Source of the DNA: Roseburia_D sp964388945
Lineage (GTDB): Bacteria > Bacillota > Clostridia > Lachnospirales > Lachnospiraceae
Assembly: GCA_964388945.1 (NCBI GenBank)
Contig: CAYMCM010000027.1
Location: 1-31,567 of the forward strand
DNA length: 31,567 bases
Reading direction: 5' to 3'
Shown: one piece after another, positions 30,965-31,567 of the stretch
Layout of the letters: each line of letters opens with the position of its first letter
Numbering within the stretch: the first letter of the stretch is position 1
Made by a program: the position numbers and the translations under genes
Notes under the pieces: generated by a model
Seen by the model: the letters and a program-made list of their open reading frames with translations, nothing else
Database searches by the model: none
Told to the model about the DNA's origin: nothing

Positions 30965-31150
30965 TTAAACTTCTTCTACTTTTACGTAAGGTGCAACCAT
31001 ACGAAGCATACCCTGTGTAGCAGCGTTATCCGGTAATTCAACCGATTTATTGACTTTCTTTAAGCCAAGAGCTTCAATAGTCTTTTTGTTCTTTGGAACA
31101 GCACCGATTGTTGATCTAACAAGTGTTACTTTTAACATTTTCTCTGCCAT
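30965..31150 (-). CDS. rpmD: 50S ribosomal protein L30
   Basis: A 61-residue L30 of the short bacterial type: MLKVTLVRSTIGAVPKNKKTIEALGLKKVNKSVELPDNA with the C-terminal MLRMVAPYVKVEEV. GGAGG precedes the ATG. It lies 13 nt after rpsE and 23 nt before rplO. Confidence 0.96.
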   Translation of the reverse strand: MAEKMLKVTLVRSTIGAVPKNKKTIEALGLKKVNKSVELPDNAATQGMLRMVAPYVKVEEV

Positions 31151-31163
31151 TTTAAGTTCCTCC

Positions 31164-31567
31164 TTAACCCACTACTTCTTCTACGGATTTACCGCGAAGT
31201 TTCGCTACTTCTTCCGGGGACTTCAACTGAGCTAAAGCATCGATGGTAGCTAAAACTACGTTCTGTTTATTGTTTGATCCTAAAGATTTGGTACGGATGT
31301 TCTTGATGCCTGCTAACTCACAAACGTTACGTGCAGGACCACCAGCGATGATACCGGTACCTTCCGGAGCTCTCTTTAATAATACGGAAGCACCGGTGTG
31401 TTTACCCATGATGTCATGAGTAATACTGTTATTTTCATCTAATTTCACGGTAATAAGTTTCTTAATTGCGTCTTCTTTTCCTTTACGGATAGCTTCCGGG
31501 ATTTCGGTAGCCTTACCTAAGCCCGCGCCCACGTGACCATTGCCATCACCAGCAACGACAAGAGCTG
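31164..31567 (-). CDS. rpsE: 30S ribosomal protein S5, truncated by the window edge
   Basis: C-terminal part (about 134 residues) of S5, cut at the window end. The open frame continues upstream of the internal GTG at 31532: the codons to 31565 read ALVVAGDGNGH, the beginning of the S5 motif VVAGDGxGHVG, so 31532 is not the start. Further landmarks are GLGKATEIPEAIRKGKEDA, LLKRAPEGTGIIAGGPARNVCELAGI and the C-terminal SPEEVAKLRGKSVEEVVG. S5 sits in the small subunit near the decoding and mRNA entry region. The N-terminal double-stranded-RNA-binding half lies outside the window. Confidence 0.96.
   Translation of the reverse strand, partial: ALVVAGDGNGHVGAGLGKATEIPEAIRKGKEDAIKKLITVKLDENNSITHDIMGKHTGASVLLKRAPEGTGIIAGGPARNVCELAGIKNIRTKSLGSNNKQNVVLATIDALAQLKSPEEVAKLRGKSVEEVVG

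Noticed and set aside
1..31567. CRISPR array, prophage, transposon, toxin-antitoxin or defence island
   Set aside because: No regularly spaced repeats, integrase, transposase or small paired toxin genes were seen; gene content is housekeeping throughout.

Overview
The window looks like a chromosomal housekeeping segment from a clostridial Firmicute, most likely a Lachnospiraceae member of the Roseburia/Agathobacter type. This is inference. It rests on a type III glutamine synthetase, a Crh/HPr-HprK-RapZ-WhiA cluster, a small KOW protein between map and infA, a zinc-type adenylate kinase, PepD, and a ribosomal protein L17 with a large lysine-rich insertion. GC content is moderate by eye. I saw no prophage, insertion sequence, CRISPR array, tRNA or rRNA. 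Nearly everything is on the minus strand; only pyrG, asnB and one small unknown gene are on the plus strand.

Layout. Positions 1-4424 (minus): glutamine synthetase glnN, class II aldolase fba and a lipid kinase. Positions 3528-9898 (minus): a tight cluster read in the order hprK, M18 aminopeptidase, murB, rapZ, whiA, an HPr-like protein and the lipid kinase. It joins carbon-catabolite signalling (HprK and its Ser46 substrate) to cell-envelope precursor synthesis and sporulation/division-type regulators. The HPr-like protein has Glu in place of the phosphorylated His15 but keeps Ser46, so it is Crh-like. yvcK, which separates rapZ and whiA in Bacillus, is absent. Upstream are uvrC and ftsH (TAATG overlap). 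Divergent from ftsH is pyrG (plus), closed by a strong bidirectional terminator against a small YvyF-like zinc-ribbon/HTH gene. Next come a Na+/H+ antiporter, an unexplained 198-bp patch of tandem short hairpins (17732-17929), a two-gene unit (CgeB-like glycosyltransferase, pepD), asnB on the plus strand and a small unknown gene.

Positions 23328-31567 (minus) are the 3' part of the S10-spc-alpha super-operon: rpsE (cut by the window edge), rpmD, rplO, secY, adk, map, KOW gene, infA, rpmJ, rpsM, rpsK, rpsD, rpoA, rplQ. Gene order is canonical but spacing is loose in places: 137 nt between infA and rpmJ, 262 nt between rpmJ and rpsM, 155 nt between rpsM and rpsK. The first of these holds a good promoter candidate.

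I found no clear novel multi-gene system. The points most worth a second look are the His15-to-Glu HPr, an intrinsic-terminator hairpin between a candidate promoter and glnN, promoters whose -35 box (TTGCTT) sits in the descending arm of the preceding terminator, the 17.7-17.9 kb hairpin patch, palindromes at promoters, and the L17 insertion. Several ORFs have longer upstream starts that the Shine-Dalgarno (SD) sequences argue against. I used shorter starts for glnN, the M18 peptidase, the YvyF-like gene, the antiporter, the glycosyltransferase, rpoA, infA and the small unknown gene.
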